Shown here one piece after another: positions 51,922 through 60,770 of a DNA stretch of 64,000 bases; position 1 is the stretch's first letter, and every line of letters starts with the position of its first letter. This DNA comes from Photobacterium galatheae (lineage in GTDB: Bacteria; Pseudomonadota; Gammaproteobacteria; Enterobacterales; Vibrionaceae), in the NCBI RefSeq assembly GCF_000695255.1, contig NZ_JMIB01000032.1, positions 62,001 to 126,000 on the forward strand, in the 5' to 3' direction. Made by a program: the position numbers and the translations under genes. The notes under the pieces were generated by a model, which was given only the letters and a program-made list of their open reading frames with translations, searched no databases and had not been told where the DNA came from.

Positions 51922-53649
51922 ATGAAAATCGAAATCAAGCGTCGCCCCGAAGCAGACACCTCAGGCTTTTCATCTGCGGTTCATCCGCTGTTAAAGCGTA
52001 TTTATGCCAGCCGTGGCCTGCGGACAGACACGGATTTAGAACGCGGTGCCCGAGGGCTGCACAGTTATGATCAACTCAATGGGATCGACGCTGCAGTCCG
52101 ATTGCTTGTTCAGGCATTGCGGGAACATCAGCGGATTATCATTGTAGGAGACTTCGATGCCGATGGGGCAACCAGTTCGGCTTTGTCGGTGCTGGCCCTG
52201 CGTCAGTTGGGATGCCGCAATGTCGATTATCTGGTGCCGAATCGCTTTGATGACGGTTATGGCCTGAGTCCGGAAGTTGTGGCGCAGGCCGAGGCCCGCG
52301 GCGCCGAAATGATTATGACGGTCGATAATGGCGTGTCTTCCGTGGCAGGTGTTGCGGCTGCGAAAGAGAAGGGCATTCAGGTGCTGGTGACCGATCACCA
52401 TTTGCCGGGTGAGGTGTTGCCGGCTGCGGATGCGATTGTGAATCCGAACCTGCATCAGTGTGATTTTCCATCTAAGGCGTTGTGTGGTGTTGGTGTGGCA
52501 TTTTATCTGATGCTGGCGCTGCGTGCAGAACTGCGCCGACTGAACTGGTTTACTGAGCAGGGGATTCCGGAACCCAATCTGGCCGGGTTATTAGATCTGG
52601 TTGCACTGGGAACGGTAGCCGATGTGGTGGCATTGGACGGTAACAACCGGATTCTGGTGCATCAGGGGTTGCAGCGGATCCGCGCGGGTCAGTGTCGTCC
52701 GGGCATTCGAGCCCTGATTGAAGTGGCGAACCGCGATGCTTCCCGTTTGGTTGCGAGCGATCTGGGGTTTGCACTTGGCCCACGAATAAATGCTGCAGGC
52801 CGTTTGGATGATATGTCATTCGGGGTCGAACTCTTGCTTTGTGAAGATATGCAAGCGGCGCGACAGATGGCGGTTGAGCTGGATGGCTTGAACCAGACCC
52901 GGAAAGAAATTGAACAGGGCATGAAAGAAGAAGCGCTGGCGATTTGTGAACGGCTTCAATTCAATCAGAAAGACATGCCTTATGGTTTGGCGCTGTATCA
53001 GGCGGACTGGCATCAGGGCGTCATTGGCATTCTGGCTTCGCGGATCAAAGAATTGTATCACCGCCCGGTGATTGCGTTTGCGTCGGCGGGGGAAGGGGAA
53101 ATGAAGGGGTCTTGTCGTTCCATTCCCGGCTTACACATGCGGGATGTGCTGGATCGGATCGACACGCGCCATCCGGGGATGATCCTGAAATTTGGTGGCC
53201 ATGCGATGGCCGCGGGACTGACGCTGAAAACAGCGCAGTTTGAGGCCTTCAACGCTGCTTTTGATCAGGCCGTTCGTGAGGAACTGGATGAATCTGCCCT
53301 GCGCGGGGTTTTGCTGACCGATGGCGAACTGGCAGCACGGGAGATGAACTTAGAGACCGCGGAACTGCTGCGTGGTGCTGGCCCCTGGGGTCAGCAATTT
53401 CCGGAGCCCAGCTTTGATGGTCGTTTCCGTTTATTGCAGCAGCGTCTGGTCGGCAGTAAACATCTGAAAATGATTCTGGAACCAGTAGGTGGCGGCAGCA
53501 TGATTGATGCGATTGCCTTTAACATTGATGTTCGGCGTTGGCCGGATGCATCGGTACAGCAGGTGGATCTGGTCTATCGTCTGGATGTGAATGAATTTCG
53601 GGGTAATCGCAGTGTTCAGCTGATGGTTGAGCACCTGGAAGCCGTATAA
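51922..53649 (+). CDS. recJ: Single-stranded-DNA exonuclease RecJ
   Basis: The 575-residue 5'-3' exonuclease works in RecF-pathway recombination and mismatch repair. DHH-family motifs are visible: IIVGDFDADGATSSALSVLAL (I), VPNRFDDGYGLSPE, TVDNGVSS (II), VLVTDHHLPGE (III), ALGTVADVVAL, and the DHHA1 domain with GRSxP-like CRSIPGLHMRD and FGGHAMAAGLTL. It is a full-length family member (E. coli 577). A short terminator follows, before prfB. Confidence 0.96.
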   Translation: MKIEIKRRPEADTSGFSSAVHPLLKRIYASRGLRTDTDLERGARGLHSYDQLNGIDAAVRLLVQALREHQRIIIVGDFDADGATSSALSVLALRQLGCRNVDYLVPNRFDDGYGLSPEVVAQAEARGAEMIMTVDNGVSSVAGVAAAKEKGIQVLVTDHHLPGEVLPAADAIVNPNLHQCDFPSKALCGVGVAFYLMLALRAELRRLNWFTEQGIPEPNLAGLLDLVALGTVADVVALDGNNRILVHQGLQRIRAGQCRPGIRALIEVANRDASRLVASDLGFALGPRINAAGRLDDMSFGVELLLCEDMQAARQMAVELDGLNQTRKEIEQGMKEEALAICERLQFNQKDMPYGLALYQADWHQGVIGILASRIKELYHRPVIAFASAGEGEMKGSCRSIPGLHMRDVLDRIDTRHPGMILKFGGHAMAAGLTLKTAQFEAFNAAFDQAVREELDESALRGVLLTDGELAAREMNLETAELLRGAGPWGQQFPEPSFDGRFRLLQQRLVGSKHLKMILEPVGGGSMIDAIAFNIDVRRWPDASVQQVDLVYRLDVNEFRGNRSVQLMVEHLEAV

Positions 53650-53660
53650 ATTTTTTCAAG

Positions 53661-53681
53661 CGGAGCCCCTGGCTCCGTTTT
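53661..53681 (+). terminator. Intrinsic terminator of recJ
   Basis: CGGAGCC/GGCTCCG (53661-53667 with 53671-53677), 3-base loop, then TTTT. Confidence 0.75.
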
Positions 53682-53824
53682 CATTTGTGCTGTCCTGAAT
53701 TTTCGCCTGTCAATCCTGAAGGGGAAATGATGGATAAGTTTTGTGATCCCCTGTTTATTCTTGCCGCAATTCGCTAAAATCCCCGGTTGAGTCCGTTTCG
53801 GCGAAAAGGCTAAGAAGAGTGGCA

Positions 53825-54923
53825 ATGTTCGAAGTTAATCCAATTAAAAACCGTCTTGAGGATGTGTCTGCACGAACAGACATCCTTAGGGGGTATCTTT
53901 GACTACGATGCGAAGAAAGAGCGTCTTGAAGAAGTCAATGCAGAATTAGAACAACCTGATGTATGGAATGAGCCAGAGCGTGCTCAGGCATTAGGGAAAG
54001 AGCGTGCAGCGCTGGAAGCGGTGGTTGAAACCATCGATCAGCTGGATCAGGGCGTGGAAGACGTCGAAGGTCTGCTGGAGCTGGCGGTTGAAGAGAACGA
54101 TCAGGAAACCTTTGACGAAATTGGTCCTGAGCTGGATGAGCTGGTCAATAAACTGGAACAGCTTGAATTCCGCCGGATGTTCGCTGGCGATCACGATTCG
54201 TCGGACTGCTACGTTGACCTGCAGGCCGGTTCTGGCGGTACAGAAGCGCAGGACTGGACGTCAATGATGCTGCGCATGTATCTGCGCTGGGCAGAAGCGA
54301 AGGGCTTCAAGACAGAAGTGATTGAAGTTTCTGAAGGTGATGTTGCGGGTCTGAAATCGGCAACTGTGAAAATCAGCGGTGAATATGCTTACGGCTGGCT
54401 GCGTACCGAAACCGGTGTCCACCGTCTGGTTCGTAAGTCACCGTTTGACTCAGGCGGCCGTCGTCATACCTCTTTTGCGTCTGCTTTCGTGTATCCGGAA
54501 GTGGATGACAATATTGATATCGATATTAATCCATCCGATCTGCGTATCGACGTTTACCGTGCGTCCGGTGCGGGTGGTCAGCACGTTAACACCACAGAAT
54601 CAGCGGTACGGATTACGCACGTTCCAACCAATACTGTGGTTCAGTGCCAGAACGACCGTTCCCAGCATAAGAACAAAGATCAGGCGATGAAACAGCTGAA
54701 AGCGAAGCTGTTTGAACTGGAAATGCAGAAGCAGAACGCCGAAAAACAGGCGAATGAAGATGCGAAGTCTGATATCGGTTGGGGAAGCCAGATCCGCTCT
54801 TACGTGCTGGATGATTCCCGAATCAAAGATCTGCGTACCGGTGTCGAAAACCGCAACACCCAGGCGGTGTTGGATGGCGATCTGGACCGCTTCATTGAAG
54901 CAAGCCTGAAATCCGGTCTGTAA
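53825..54923 (+). CDS. prfB: Peptide chain release factor 2, with programmed +1 frameshift
   Basis: RF2 recognises UGA and UAA stop codons. The zero frame runs from ATG 53825 for 25 codons to an in-frame TGA at 53900-53902. The classic slip site CTT-TGA-C is preceded by the SD-like AGGGGG (53888-53893), so ribosomes shift +1 past base 53900 and continue to 54923 (join 53825-53899 and 53901-54923). The product is 365 residues, exactly the E. coli length. Anticodon-like SPF is in [13 protein letters not shown] and the catalytic GGQ in SGAGGQHVN. Residue 246 is Ala (YRASGAGGQ), the common form, not the Thr of E. coli K-12. It is followed by lysS. Confidence 0.97.
53888..53902 (+). promoter_or_regulatory. 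prfB programmed frameshift signal
   Basis: AGGGGG, a 3-base spacer, then CTTTGAC: the internal Shine-Dalgarno-like element and slippery Leu-stop pair used for RF2 autoregulation. Confidence 0.95.
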
Positions 54924-54954
54924 TACCGGCCCTGAACTGTTGTTAAGGTTAATC

Positions 54955-56463
54955 ATGACTGAACAAGTACAAGACGAGAACAAACTGATTGCTGAGCGCC
55001 GTGCGAAACTGGAACAGATTCGTCAGGATTGCAGAGCAAACGGCCACCCGAACGATTTTCGCCGCGATAGCCTGGCTGCGGATCTGCAGTCTGCTTTTGG
55101 TGAAAAGACCAAGGAAGAGCTGGAAGAAGCGGGTCACGTGGTTGCCATTGCTGGCCGTATCATGGCCAAACGCGGGCCATTCCTGGCGATTCAGGATGTG
55201 TCCGGCCGTATTCAGGCTTATGCTTCGAAAGACGTACAAAAAGAGCTGAAAGACAAATATTCAGGTCTGGACATCGGCGACATCATTGGTGTGAAAGGTG
55301 TGCTGCACAAGTCTGGTAAAGGCGATCTGTACGTGAATATGGACGCGTATCAGTTGCTGACCAAGGCACTGCGTCCTCTGCCAGAGAAATTCCACGGTCT
55401 GACGGATCAGGAAATGCGTTACCGTCAGCGTTATGTGGATCTGATTGTGAATGAAGAATCCCGCAACACCATGCTGATGCGCTCGAAAGTGGTGAACGCG
55501 ATTCGTCAGTTCATGACCACCAAAGGCTTTATGGAAGTCGAAACCCCGATGATGCACGTGATCCCGGGCGGTGCGACTGCACGTCCTTTCATCACGCATC
55601 ACAATGCGCTGGACATCGATATGTACCTGCGTGTTGCGCCTGAGCTGTATCTCAAGCGTCTGGTTGTGGGTGGCTTCGAGCGTGTGTTCGAAATCAACCG
55701 TAACTTCCGTAACGAAGGTCTGTCACCACGCCATAACCCGGAATTCACCATGATGGAATTCTATATGGCATATGCAGACTATCGCGATCTGATGGATCTG
55801 ACCGAAGAGATGCTGAGCTCAATTGCGATGGATTTGTGCGGGACGACTGGCCTGCCATACGGTGATGAGACCATTGAGTTCAAAGGTCCGTATCCTCGCA
55901 TGAGCATGCTGGATGCGATTAAGCACTACAACCCGAACAACGAAACGATTCAGGGGCTGACCTACGAGCAGGTTCAGGATCGTGACCTGATGGTGAGCAT
56001 CGCGAAATCGCTGCACATTGAAGTGGAATCGTTCTGGACTTGTGGTCAGCTGCTGGAAGAAATCTTTGGTGAAACGGCTGAGCCGAAACTGCTGCAGCCA
56101 ACGTTCATCACTGAATATCCTGCGGATATTTCGCCACTGGCACGTCGTAACGATGAAAACCCGTTCATCACTGATCGCTTTGAGTTCTTTATCGGTGGCC
56201 GTGAAGTTGCAAATGGCTTCTCGGAGCTGAATGATGCGGAAGATCAGGACCAGCGCTTCAAGGCGCAGGTGGATGCGAAAGATGCGGGTGACGATGAAGC
56301 GATGTTCTATGACGCCGACTACATTACGGCGCTGGAGCACGGTCTGCCACCGACGGCGGGTCAGGGGATCGGGATTGACCGTCTGGTCATGCTGTTTACC
56401 AACAGCCACACCATTCGTGATGTGATTTTGTTCCCGGCGATGCGTCCTCAGCAAAATAACTGA
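54955..56463 (+). CDS. lysS: Lysine--tRNA ligase
   Basis: This 502-residue class II aminoacyl-tRNA synthetase charges tRNA-Lys. The N-terminal OB-fold anticodon-binding domain lies at about 60-150 ([22 protein letters not shown]). The catalytic domain has motif 1 ([20 protein letters not shown]), motif 2 ([20 protein letters not shown]) and motif 3 ([11 protein letters not shown]). The ATG at 54955 has TAAGGTT upstream; an in-frame ATG at 54940 is not preferred. It follows prfB by 31 bases, the E. coli prfB-lysS operon order, and ends with a UUCG-loop terminator. Confidence 0.97.
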   Translation: MTEQVQDENKLIAERRAKLEQIRQDCRANGHPNDFRRDSLAADLQSAFGEKTKEELEEAGHVVAIAGRIMAKRGPFLAIQDVSGRIQAYASKDVQKELKDKYSGLDIGDIIGVKGVLHKSGKGDLYVNMDAYQLLTKALRPLPEKFHGLTDQEMRYRQRYVDLIVNEESRNTMLMRSKVVNAIRQFMTTKGFMEVETPMMHVIPGGATARPFITHHNALDIDMYLRVAPELYLKRLVVGGFERVFEINRNFRNEGLSPRHNPEFTMMEFYMAYADYRDLMDLTEEMLSSIAMDLCGTTGLPYGDETIEFKGPYPRMSMLDAIKHYNPNNETIQGLTYEQVQDRDLMVSIAKSLHIEVESFWTCGQLLEEIFGETAEPKLLQPTFITEYPADISPLARRNDENPFITDRFEFFIGGREVANGFSELNDAEDQDQRFKAQVDAKDAGDDEAMFYDADYITALEHGLPPTAGQGIGIDRLVMLFTNSHTIRDVILFPAMRPQQNN

Positions 56464-56486
56464 CAGACGCGGGTCTGAATCTGAGA

Positions 56487-56515
56487 AAAGCCACTTCTTC
56501 GGAAGTGGTTTTTTT
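56487..56515 (+). terminator. Intrinsic terminator of prfB-lysS with UUCG loop
   Basis: CCACTTC/GAAGTGG (56491-56497 with 56502-56508) closes a TTCG tetraloop, followed by seven T. Confidence 0.92.
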
Positions 56516-56660
56516 ATGCGTGTGCTGGCAGGTGATTGCCAAAAGGCGGCGGTATATTTCTGTTTTAAGTAACATTTTCTTTCAGCAGCCGTAGCCGTGA
56601 TTATGGGATAAATGTCATAATTCTGCCTTTGTGGTGATGTAACAATGCTTAGGATAAACA

Positions 56661-57068
56661 ATGAAAAAAATAGCATGTTCTGTGTTGGCTGGATTGATGC
56701 TCAGTGGCTGTGCTGCGTTGGAACTAACGCCACCGCCAACAGATTTTTCAGGCGATTTGCCTGAAGCGCTGAAAGAGGAATTTGCCGCGCTGAATGAACT
56801 GCCGCCAGAAGGGGGGCGTGGTGAAGTCCGTACGTTCCATTTTGACCGCGAACGCTCCCTGTTAACCATTATTCGTCAGCTACGCAGCACGCGCTGGAAC
56901 TGGCAAATGGATCAGTCTAAAGTCAAACCGGCACTGGTGGATGTGGCGTGTGAGAACTTTGGCGAGGCGATTGCGCAGGGGCTTGGGGTACGCTTCTGGT
57001 ATACAGGGGCCGGTGGCTTTGTCAGCGAGCCTGTGACCCGTGAAACCTGTGCCGCAAATAAGTCCTGA
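56661..57068 (+). CDS. Small lipoprotein of unknown function
   Basis: This 135-residue lipoprotein has signal sequence KKIACSVLAGLML and a lipobox LSGC, with the acylated Cys at residue 17. The following residues, AALE, do not carry the Asp+2 retention signal, so outer-membrane location is likely. The mature domain has a hydrophobic-aromatic core (TIIRQLRSTRWNWQMDQ and GLGVRFWYTGAGGFVSE) and two further Cys (VACEN, RETCAA) that could pair. I do not recognise a family. AGGATAAACA precedes the ATG. It lies just upstream of vpsR on the same strand, separated by a terminator-like hairpin, so any functional link to biofilm control is only positional. Confidence 0.7.
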   Translation: MKKIACSVLAGLMLSGCAALELTPPPTDFSGDLPEALKEEFAALNELPPEGGRGEVRTFHFDRERSLLTIIRQLRSTRWNWQMDQSKVKPALVDVACENFGEAIAQGLGVRFWYTGAGGFVSEPVTRETCAANKS

Positions 57069-57105
57069 TTTCCTGCACCAGTCCATACTTGATTGAAGAA
57101 AAGCC

Positions 57106-57146
57106 AAAAAATATCACCTGATGTTCAGTCGTAAGGTGATATTTTT
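57106..57146 (+). terminator. Terminator-like inverted repeat before vpsR
   Basis: AAAAATATCACCT pairs with AGGTGATATTTTT (about 57107-57119 with 57134-57146) across a 14-base loop. The stem is AT-rich but long and ends in T residues. Confidence 0.6.
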
Positions 57147-57251
57147 GTGATGTGAGGTTTTTGTCACATATACTTATGGAATACCGAATTGCATTTTTGA
57201 TAAGAAAAGCATCGCAGTGTTCGTACGGTGTTCGGCAGAATAGGTGATCGA

Positions 57252-58580
57252 ATGGGACAGGATGCAAGCAAAGAAATCTGGCATGGGGAGTTAGTCCTGC
57301 TTGGTGGGCAGACAATTCCCTGGTTGCATGCTTTGGAGCAGGTCGGGTGGATTTGCCACCATTGCCATGATTTAAGGGCAGCCGAAGCGCTCTTGCTCGA
57401 AACTGGCCCGTGTCTTGGCGTTGTGGATCTCAGCCATGACGACTTCAGCCTGAATGCCATTGCCGGTCTGGTGAACCGTCATAAACAGGTGCGTTGGCTG
57501 GCACTGGTACGTGATGAACAGCTGCATATCGAATCGGTCTGCCAGTTTATTGTCAGTTTCTGCCTTGATTATTTCACTTCCCCCATTCCAGAAGCGCAGC
57601 TTTTGAAAACTCTCGGTCATCAGCGTGGCATGTTAACCCTTGAACGAAAAGTCTGGCCCAAACTCGGCCAGTTCAGCCAGCAAGGGGTGCAGGGCGACAC
57701 ACCCGTGATGAAAAAGCTGTTGCAGCATGTCAAACGGCTGGCCGCTGCCGATATGCCCGTGCTGATTCAGGGCGAAATCGGCACAGGGAAGGAAATGGTT
57801 GCTGAAGCAATTTTTCAGGCTTCTACCCGAGCCAAAGGTCGGTTTGTAACGGTGAATTGCTCTGGCGTGAATGCTCACTGGACACTCAATGGGTTGCCTG
57901 CGGAATGTTGTTTCGATGCCGCGCAAGATGGTGTTCTGTTTTTAAATGAGGTGACCTCACTGGCGCCAGCCCGTCAGCAGGAATTATTGCAATGGCTGCA
58001 GGAAGGGCGTTTTACCAAAGAAAACGGCGATATGGTGTCCGCAGAGCCTAGGCTCATTGTCGCGACGCATTATCCGCTGGATACCCTGGTCAGTGAAGGG
58101 CAGCTCAATAAGGAGCTGTTTTATCGGTTAAATGTACTGAGTCTGGCTGTCCCGCCACTGCGGGAACGTGGGGATGACTTACTGAGCCTGGCCAATGCGT
58201 TGTTGCTGAAATATGCCCGGCAATATAACTGTGGGGTAAAAGCCTTTTCTGATGATGCCCGGCAGGCGATCATGACTTATAACTGGCCGGGAAATGTTCA
58301 GGAACTGATTGGTCGGATTAAACGGGCGGTATTGCTGACCGAGCAAAAGAATATTGAAGCGGATCATCTTGAACTGCCCCGTCAGTCAGACGACAAGCAA
58401 AGCCTGAAGAAAATTCGTGAAGAATCGGAGCGCAGTGCTTTGCTGAGTGTCCTGGAAAATAACCGGGGTCAGATCACGGCGGCTGCCCGCGAGCTGGGTG
58501 TCTCCCGGGCAACGATGTATCGGCTGCTGAATAAGCATGACCTGATCCCGCCGCCGCGGGATCTGGGCCAGAATTCCTGA
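57252..58580 (+). CDS. vpsR: VpsR-type biofilm transcriptional activator (NtrC-like)
   Basis: This 442-residue regulator is related to V. cholerae VpsR, the c-di-GMP-responsive activator of exopolysaccharide and biofilm genes. A receiver-like domain carries Asp59 in LGVVDLSHDDFSLN and the distinctive QFIVSFCLDYFTSPIPEAQLL. The AAA+ domain has Walker A GEIGTGKE (174-181), but the sigma-54 contact loop GAFTGA is missing and Walker B reads LFLNEV (Asn for Asp). A Fis-type helix-turn-helix lies at about 406-427. These changes fit a sigma-70-type activator, as known for VpsR. The ATG at 57252 has AGGTGA upstream. Its stop abuts the convergent PACE gene. Confidence 0.9.
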   Translation: MGQDASKEIWHGELVLLGGQTIPWLHALEQVGWICHHCHDLRAAEALLLETGPCLGVVDLSHDDFSLNAIAGLVNRHKQVRWLALVRDEQLHIESVCQFIVSFCLDYFTSPIPEAQLLKTLGHQRGMLTLERKVWPKLGQFSQQGVQGDTPVMKKLLQHVKRLAAADMPVLIQGEIGTGKEMVAEAIFQASTRAKGRFVTVNCSGVNAHWTLNGLPAECCFDAAQDGVLFLNEVTSLAPARQQELLQWLQEGRFTKENGDMVSAEPRLIVATHYPLDTLVSEGQLNKELFYRLNVLSLAVPPLRERGDDLLSLANALLLKYARQYNCGVKAFSDDARQAIMTYNWPGNVQELIGRIKRAVLLTEQKNIEADHLELPRQSDDKQSLKKIREESERSALLSVLENNRGQITAAARELGVSRATMYRLLNKHDLIPPPRDLGQNS

Positions 58581-59012
58581 CTAAGGTGAAGTACGGGCAG
58601 TTTCCGGCAGCGGAAAGACGTGATCATACGCCAGATTGTAGAGGTAAGCATACACCAGATAGAACACCACTAAACCTAAGTCCATGATCAGGGCTGTCCA
58701 GAGGCTGATATCCAGCCACCAGGCCATGATGGGCAGGGTGATCCAGAGCAGGCTGAGTTCAAATCCCAGCGCATGTGCGACGCGGTGCTTCGTTTGTTTC
58801 TGCAACTGGCCGCTGTATTTGAGCATGGCGTGATCAAACAGCAGGTTATAGGCATAGTTCCATAAGGTCGCAATGATCGAAAATACAACCCCAAGTATTC
58901 CGATGTGGGCCATCTCAAATCCGAATCCATAGCTCAGTACCAAGGTGATGAGTACCAGGGCGATCCCTTCAAATCCAATCGCGTGGCGGACTCTGTCCCA
59001 GTGGGTGCGCAT
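58581..59012 (-). CDS. PACE-family efflux transporter
   Basis: The 143-residue protein has four membrane segments in two tandem halves. Each half begins with the family pattern: RVRHAIGFEGIALV at the N-terminus (acidic residue Glu15, essential in AceI of Acinetobacter) and RVAHALGFELSLLW in the second half, followed by WNYAYNLLFD and YNLAYDHVFPLP. PACE pumps export biocides such as chlorhexidine or short diamines by proton antiport. It is divergent from a LysR regulator 103 bases away, the usual arrangement for a pump and its activator. Confidence 0.88.
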   Translation of the reverse strand: MRTHWDRVRHAIGFEGIALVLITLVLSYGFGFEMAHIGILGVVFSIIATLWNYAYNLLFDHAMLKYSGQLQKQTKHRVAHALGFELSLLWITLPIMAWWLDISLWTALIMDLGLVVFYLVYAYLYNLAYDHVFPLPETARTSP

Positions 59013-59115
59013 CTGTGTTACCTCTTCTTAAATCACCATTCTGAGGCGTATACTAAGCATTCAGTTGATAGATGGAAGTTAGTTGTTATCGCTTTTATAG
59101 ATAGATAGGGCAGAG

Positions 59116-60000
59116 ATGCATTTTTCACTCGAACAACTCAGAGCGTTTGTCGCCGCCGCAGAAACCGGCTCTTTTTCGGCGGCAGCGCGTCAGATGGGAA
59201 AGGCTCAGTCGGTCATCAGTACGGCTATTTCAAACCTGGAGACAGATTTTCATCTGGCACTGTTTGATCGGGGCGGTAAAAAGCCGGTTCTGACCCCGGA
59301 AGGGCAGGCGTTGTTGATCAAAGCACGCCGGGTACTGGCTCAGTGTGGCGAGCTGCAAGTGGCTGCCGATAGCTTCCAGCAGGGGATCGAACCGAAACTT
59401 ACGCTGGGTGTGGAATCGATGGCATTGCTGCCAGCATTGGCGGATGTACTGAAACAGTTTGAAGCCCGCTATCCGTTGGTGGAAGTGGAAATCCTGACGG
59501 TCGGGACCGGCGATGTGATGAAATTACTGCATGAAGGCAGAGTGCAGCTGGCACTGATGGTTCAGCTGGCATTTTTACATCCGGAGATCACGGTACATGG
59601 ACTCGGACAGGTGGAGGTCTGGTGCGTGGCAGCCAGTGATCATCCTCTTGCTGCATTGAAGACTGTCGAGTGGGCCGACCTCCGCCAGCACCGGCAGGTG
59701 TTGCTGACGGGCCGCTATGGGCAGGACAGTGAAGGATGGCGGGTTTCAGATTCGATTTGGCGCACTGAGCATATTCTGTCTGCAATTGAACTGATCCAGC
59801 GTGGGATTGGCTGGACGGTGCTGCCTGCTGAAACGGTGAAAGATAAAGTACGGTCTGGCCAGTTGGTCCGGCTGATGCCGGCTTTTGAAGCACAGGCCTG
59901 GAAGCAGCCTGTGGATCTCGCCTGGAGTAGCCGGCATGCGCTTGGTCCGGCTGGGACGTTGTTGTGTACGATGCTGAAAACGATGGTACTTTCCGGATAG
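59116..60000 (+). CDS. LysR-family transcriptional regulator
   Basis: The 294-residue protein has an N-terminal winged helix-turn-helix (LRAFVAAAETGSFSAAARQMGKAQSVISTAISNLETDFHLALFDR) and a C-terminal periplasmic-binding-like effector domain from about residue 90 (PKLTLGVESMALLPALADVLKQFEARYPLVEVEI). It is divergent from the PACE pump gene; by family habit it probably regulates that gene and itself. Ligand unknown. The start has AGGGCAGAG upstream. Confidence 0.88.
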   Translation: MHFSLEQLRAFVAAAETGSFSAAARQMGKAQSVISTAISNLETDFHLALFDRGGKKPVLTPEGQALLIKARRVLAQCGELQVAADSFQQGIEPKLTLGVESMALLPALADVLKQFEARYPLVEVEILTVGTGDVMKLLHEGRVQLALMVQLAFLHPEITVHGLGQVEVWCVAASDHPLAALKTVEWADLRQHRQVLLTGRYGQDSEGWRVSDSIWRTEHILSAIELIQRGIGWTVLPAETVKDKVRSGQLVRLMPAFEAQAWKQPVDLAWSSRHALGPAGTLLCTMLKTMVLSG

Positions 60001-60216
60001 GTTCTGAAAATCATCATGTCGACCGCAAGAGGAAAACCCTGTTGATTCGTACAATGCTGTTGATTCCCTCTGAATCCCGGCGAGAGATTGCATAAATATC
60101 CGATTATTTTGCTTTTTATCAGAAATGACAAAATAACTTCTTGTTTTTGATGCTTTATCGGGCAAGAATATGCTTCATATCACATCAGTCTACCTTATAA
60201 CCAGGAGGAACATACA
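60001..60216. other. Intergenic region after the LysR gene
   Basis: This region should hold the promoter for the 22-codon ORF and DUF1127 gene. TTATAA lies just before the AGGAGG site but is too close to serve as a normal -10 for that ORF. No clear terminator follows the LysR gene. Confidence 0.4.
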
Positions 60217-60285
60217 ATGAGCACATTCAACACTAAATGTCTGCGTCCTGCTGGTGATAAGGATCGAATTTCCCATCAGCATTAA
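60217..60285 (+). CDS. Candidate 22-residue leader or micro-protein
   Basis: The 22-codon ORF encodes MSTFNTKCLRPAGDKDRISH followed by QH. It is supported by a perfect AGGAGG site 8 bases before the ATG, stronger than that of most genes here. It lies 156 bases upstream of the DUF1127 gene on the same strand. A small hairpin CGACC/GGTCG follows the stop. It may be a leader peptide or a free small protein; the codons show no enrichment for one amino acid, which argues against classical attenuation. Confidence 0.5.
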   Translation: MSTFNTKCLRPAGDKDRISHQH

Positions 60286-60441
60286 AGTTCAACCGACCTC
60301 AGGTCGTTGATCTTAACTACTTTCTACAGTAATACACTGTGTAAATGGGCCGCGGATACGTCTGTCGCGGCTAGTCAGTTGTCAGCCTGAAAACGGTCGT
60401 ATTTGCGTCCCTCCATGTTTGAAATAACGGAGAGCACTCTT

Positions 60442-60687
60442 ATGCGCCAATCAGTCTATTTACGTTTTGCTGTTTTATTGATTCGTTTGGATCTACATCG
60501 TGAAGAAGAAGCATGGCGTCGCGAATACCGACGAATGCAGGTTCATCTGCCACAATTGTCTTCTCATATCCTGAAAGATATGGGCATTGACAAAGATATG
60601 CGTGTCGACTCTGCACTGGTCGGTCAACGAGCCATGCGTAAGAGCCGTCATCTCAGGCGAGCGTTTCGATCGCGAAGTCTGACGTAA
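60442..60687 (+). CDS. DUF1127-type small basic protein
   Basis: The 81-residue protein starts MRQSVYLRFAVLLIRLDLHR and is rich in Arg. The C-terminal half contains LSSHILKDMGIDKDMRVDSA, the DUF1127 pattern (L-x-D-x-G-I/L). Related small DUF1127 proteins in other bacteria bind RNA or are induced by stress; no function is proven for this one. The ATG at 60442 is chosen because GGAG lies about 9 bases upstream; a longer ORF from 60403 lacks a site. Two hairpins follow, the second a strong terminator. Confidence 0.75.
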   Translation: MRQSVYLRFAVLLIRLDLHREEEAWRREYRRMQVHLPQLSSHILKDMGIDKDMRVDSALVGQRAMRKSRHLRRAFRSRSLT

Positions 60688-60691
60688 CGGT

Positions 60692-60717
60692 TGGCCTTAC
60701 TCTGCGGAGTAAGGCCA
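60692..60717 (+). terminator. Perfect 11-bp hairpin after the DUF1127 gene
   Basis: TGGCCTTACTC/GAGTAAGGCCA with loop TGCG. It has no T tract of its own; it may protect the 3' end or assist the terminator that follows. Confidence 0.6.
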
Positions 60718-60730
60718 GAAAGAAACCCAC

Positions 60731-60757
60731 AACCCCCGACTATCGGGGGTTCTTTTT
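60731..60757 (+). terminator. Intrinsic terminator of the DUF1127 transcript
   Basis: AACCCCCGA/TCGGGGGTT (60731-60739 with 60743-60751), loop CTA, is followed by CTTTTT. Confidence 0.88.
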
Positions 60758-60770
60758 GATTCCCCGGAAA

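Noticed and set aside
57144..57170. CRP-like palindrome upstream of vpsR (TGTGA-N8-TCACA)
   Set aside because: The spacer is 8 bases instead of 6, so it does not meet the CRP consensus; it also overlaps the end of the terminator-like repeat.
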